Assembly (NCBI GenBank): GCA_031424975.1
Contig: JANPIL010000011.1
Span: 1 to 5,337 of the forward strand
DNA: 5,337 nucleotides
Source of the DNA: Xanthocytophaga sp031424975
Lineage (GTDB): Bacteria; Bacteroidota; Bacteroidia; Cytophagales; 172606-1
Direction of reading: 5' to 3'
Positions 5,197 to 5,337 of the stretch are shown here, one piece after another. Made by a program: the position numbers and the translations under genes. Every line of letters starts with the position of its first letter. Position 1 is the first letter of the stretch. Below the pieces are notes generated by a model that saw only the letters and a program-made list of their open reading frames with translations, was not told the DNA's origin and ran no database searches.

Positions 5197-5337
5197 ATGA
5201 ACACACTCAAAAAAGCATTCGGCATTGCGTGGTTGCTGGCGGGCATTGCCACCGTTGTTTACCTGCCGCTGCACGCCGCTCCGATCATTGCGGCGGGCAA
5301 AACGGAAGACATTGTTTTCTGGACAATCATGGTATTC
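5197..5337 (+). CDS. Small membrane protein next to MFS transporter (DUF6814-like), cut by window edge
   Basis: Forty-seven codons are visible and the frame is open to the window end. Residues 4-25 (LKKAFGIAWLLAGIATVVYLPL) form one membrane helix with positive charges on the N-terminal side; a polar stretch (AAGKTEDI, 32-39) and the start of a second helix (VFWTIMVF, 40-47) follow. This is the layout of the small two-helix proteins of roughly 70 aa that sit directly after MHS-type MFS genes in Bacteroidota (DUF6814, recalled from family knowledge, not searched). Such proteins are thought to be accessory subunits of the transporter; that role is inference here, based on adjacency and the shared upstream box. 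The C-terminus cannot be inspected. The ATG at 5197 is the only sensible start. Confidence 0.72.
   Translation, partial: MNTLKKAFGIAWLLAGIATVVYLPLHAAPIIAAGKTEDIVFWTIMVF

Overview
The window looks like chromosomal DNA from a Bacteroidota member, probably from the Saprospiria/Chitinophagia side, although the genus cannot be fixed from the sequence alone. The reasons are: a PhoD-type phosphatase start with the Bacteroidota-style SGPMVGYSDF...ALWVQT segment; an outer-membrane beta-barrel protein carrying a DLSLEELLQIPI motif; a Rpn-family C-terminal domain; a metabolite:H+ symporter followed by a tiny membrane protein typical of the phylum; start codons without Shine-Dalgarno sequences; and promoters resembling the Bacteroidota pattern (TTTG about 21 nt before TAnnTTTG).

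Layout. Positions 1-273 (minus) hold the N-terminus of a PhoD-like alkaline phosphatase/phosphodiesterase that runs off the left edge. Positions 294-653 (minus) hold a 119-aa Rpn/PD-(D/E)XK transposase-family protein whose nuclease core has been removed in frame, leaving the family's first residues joined to its C-terminal domain; a good promoter lies just upstream. Positions 654-882 are non-coding, with two clear stem-loops beyond the porin gene. Positions 883-2217 (minus) encode a 444-aa outer-membrane porin-like barrel. Positions 2218-2766 have no convincing gene; an open frame there looks non-coding, and the stretch carries small hairpins. Positions 2767-3459 (minus) encode a 230-aa VTT/TVP38-type (DedA superfamily) membrane protein. 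A 125-bp divergent spacer follows, then at 3585-5105 (plus) a 506-aa MFS transporter of the metabolite:H+ symporter family with a Thr-rich periplasmic insert, and at 5197 (plus) the start of a small DUF6814-like membrane protein cut by the right edge.

How the parts relate. The MFS gene and the small membrane protein look like a functional pair, perhaps transporter plus small subunit. Both are preceded, at almost the same distance from their ATG, by the same 33-nt bipartite box (26/33 identical), which suggests a shared promoter/operator. The 9-mer core of that box (AAATAGTAT) recurs twice more, inside phoD and inside the VTT gene, with the same spacing to a second AAACC-containing half. The most unusual points are this repeated box, the in-frame core-deleted Rpn gene, and the insert in the transporter. 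I see no CRISPR array, tRNA, rRNA or complete insertion sequence.
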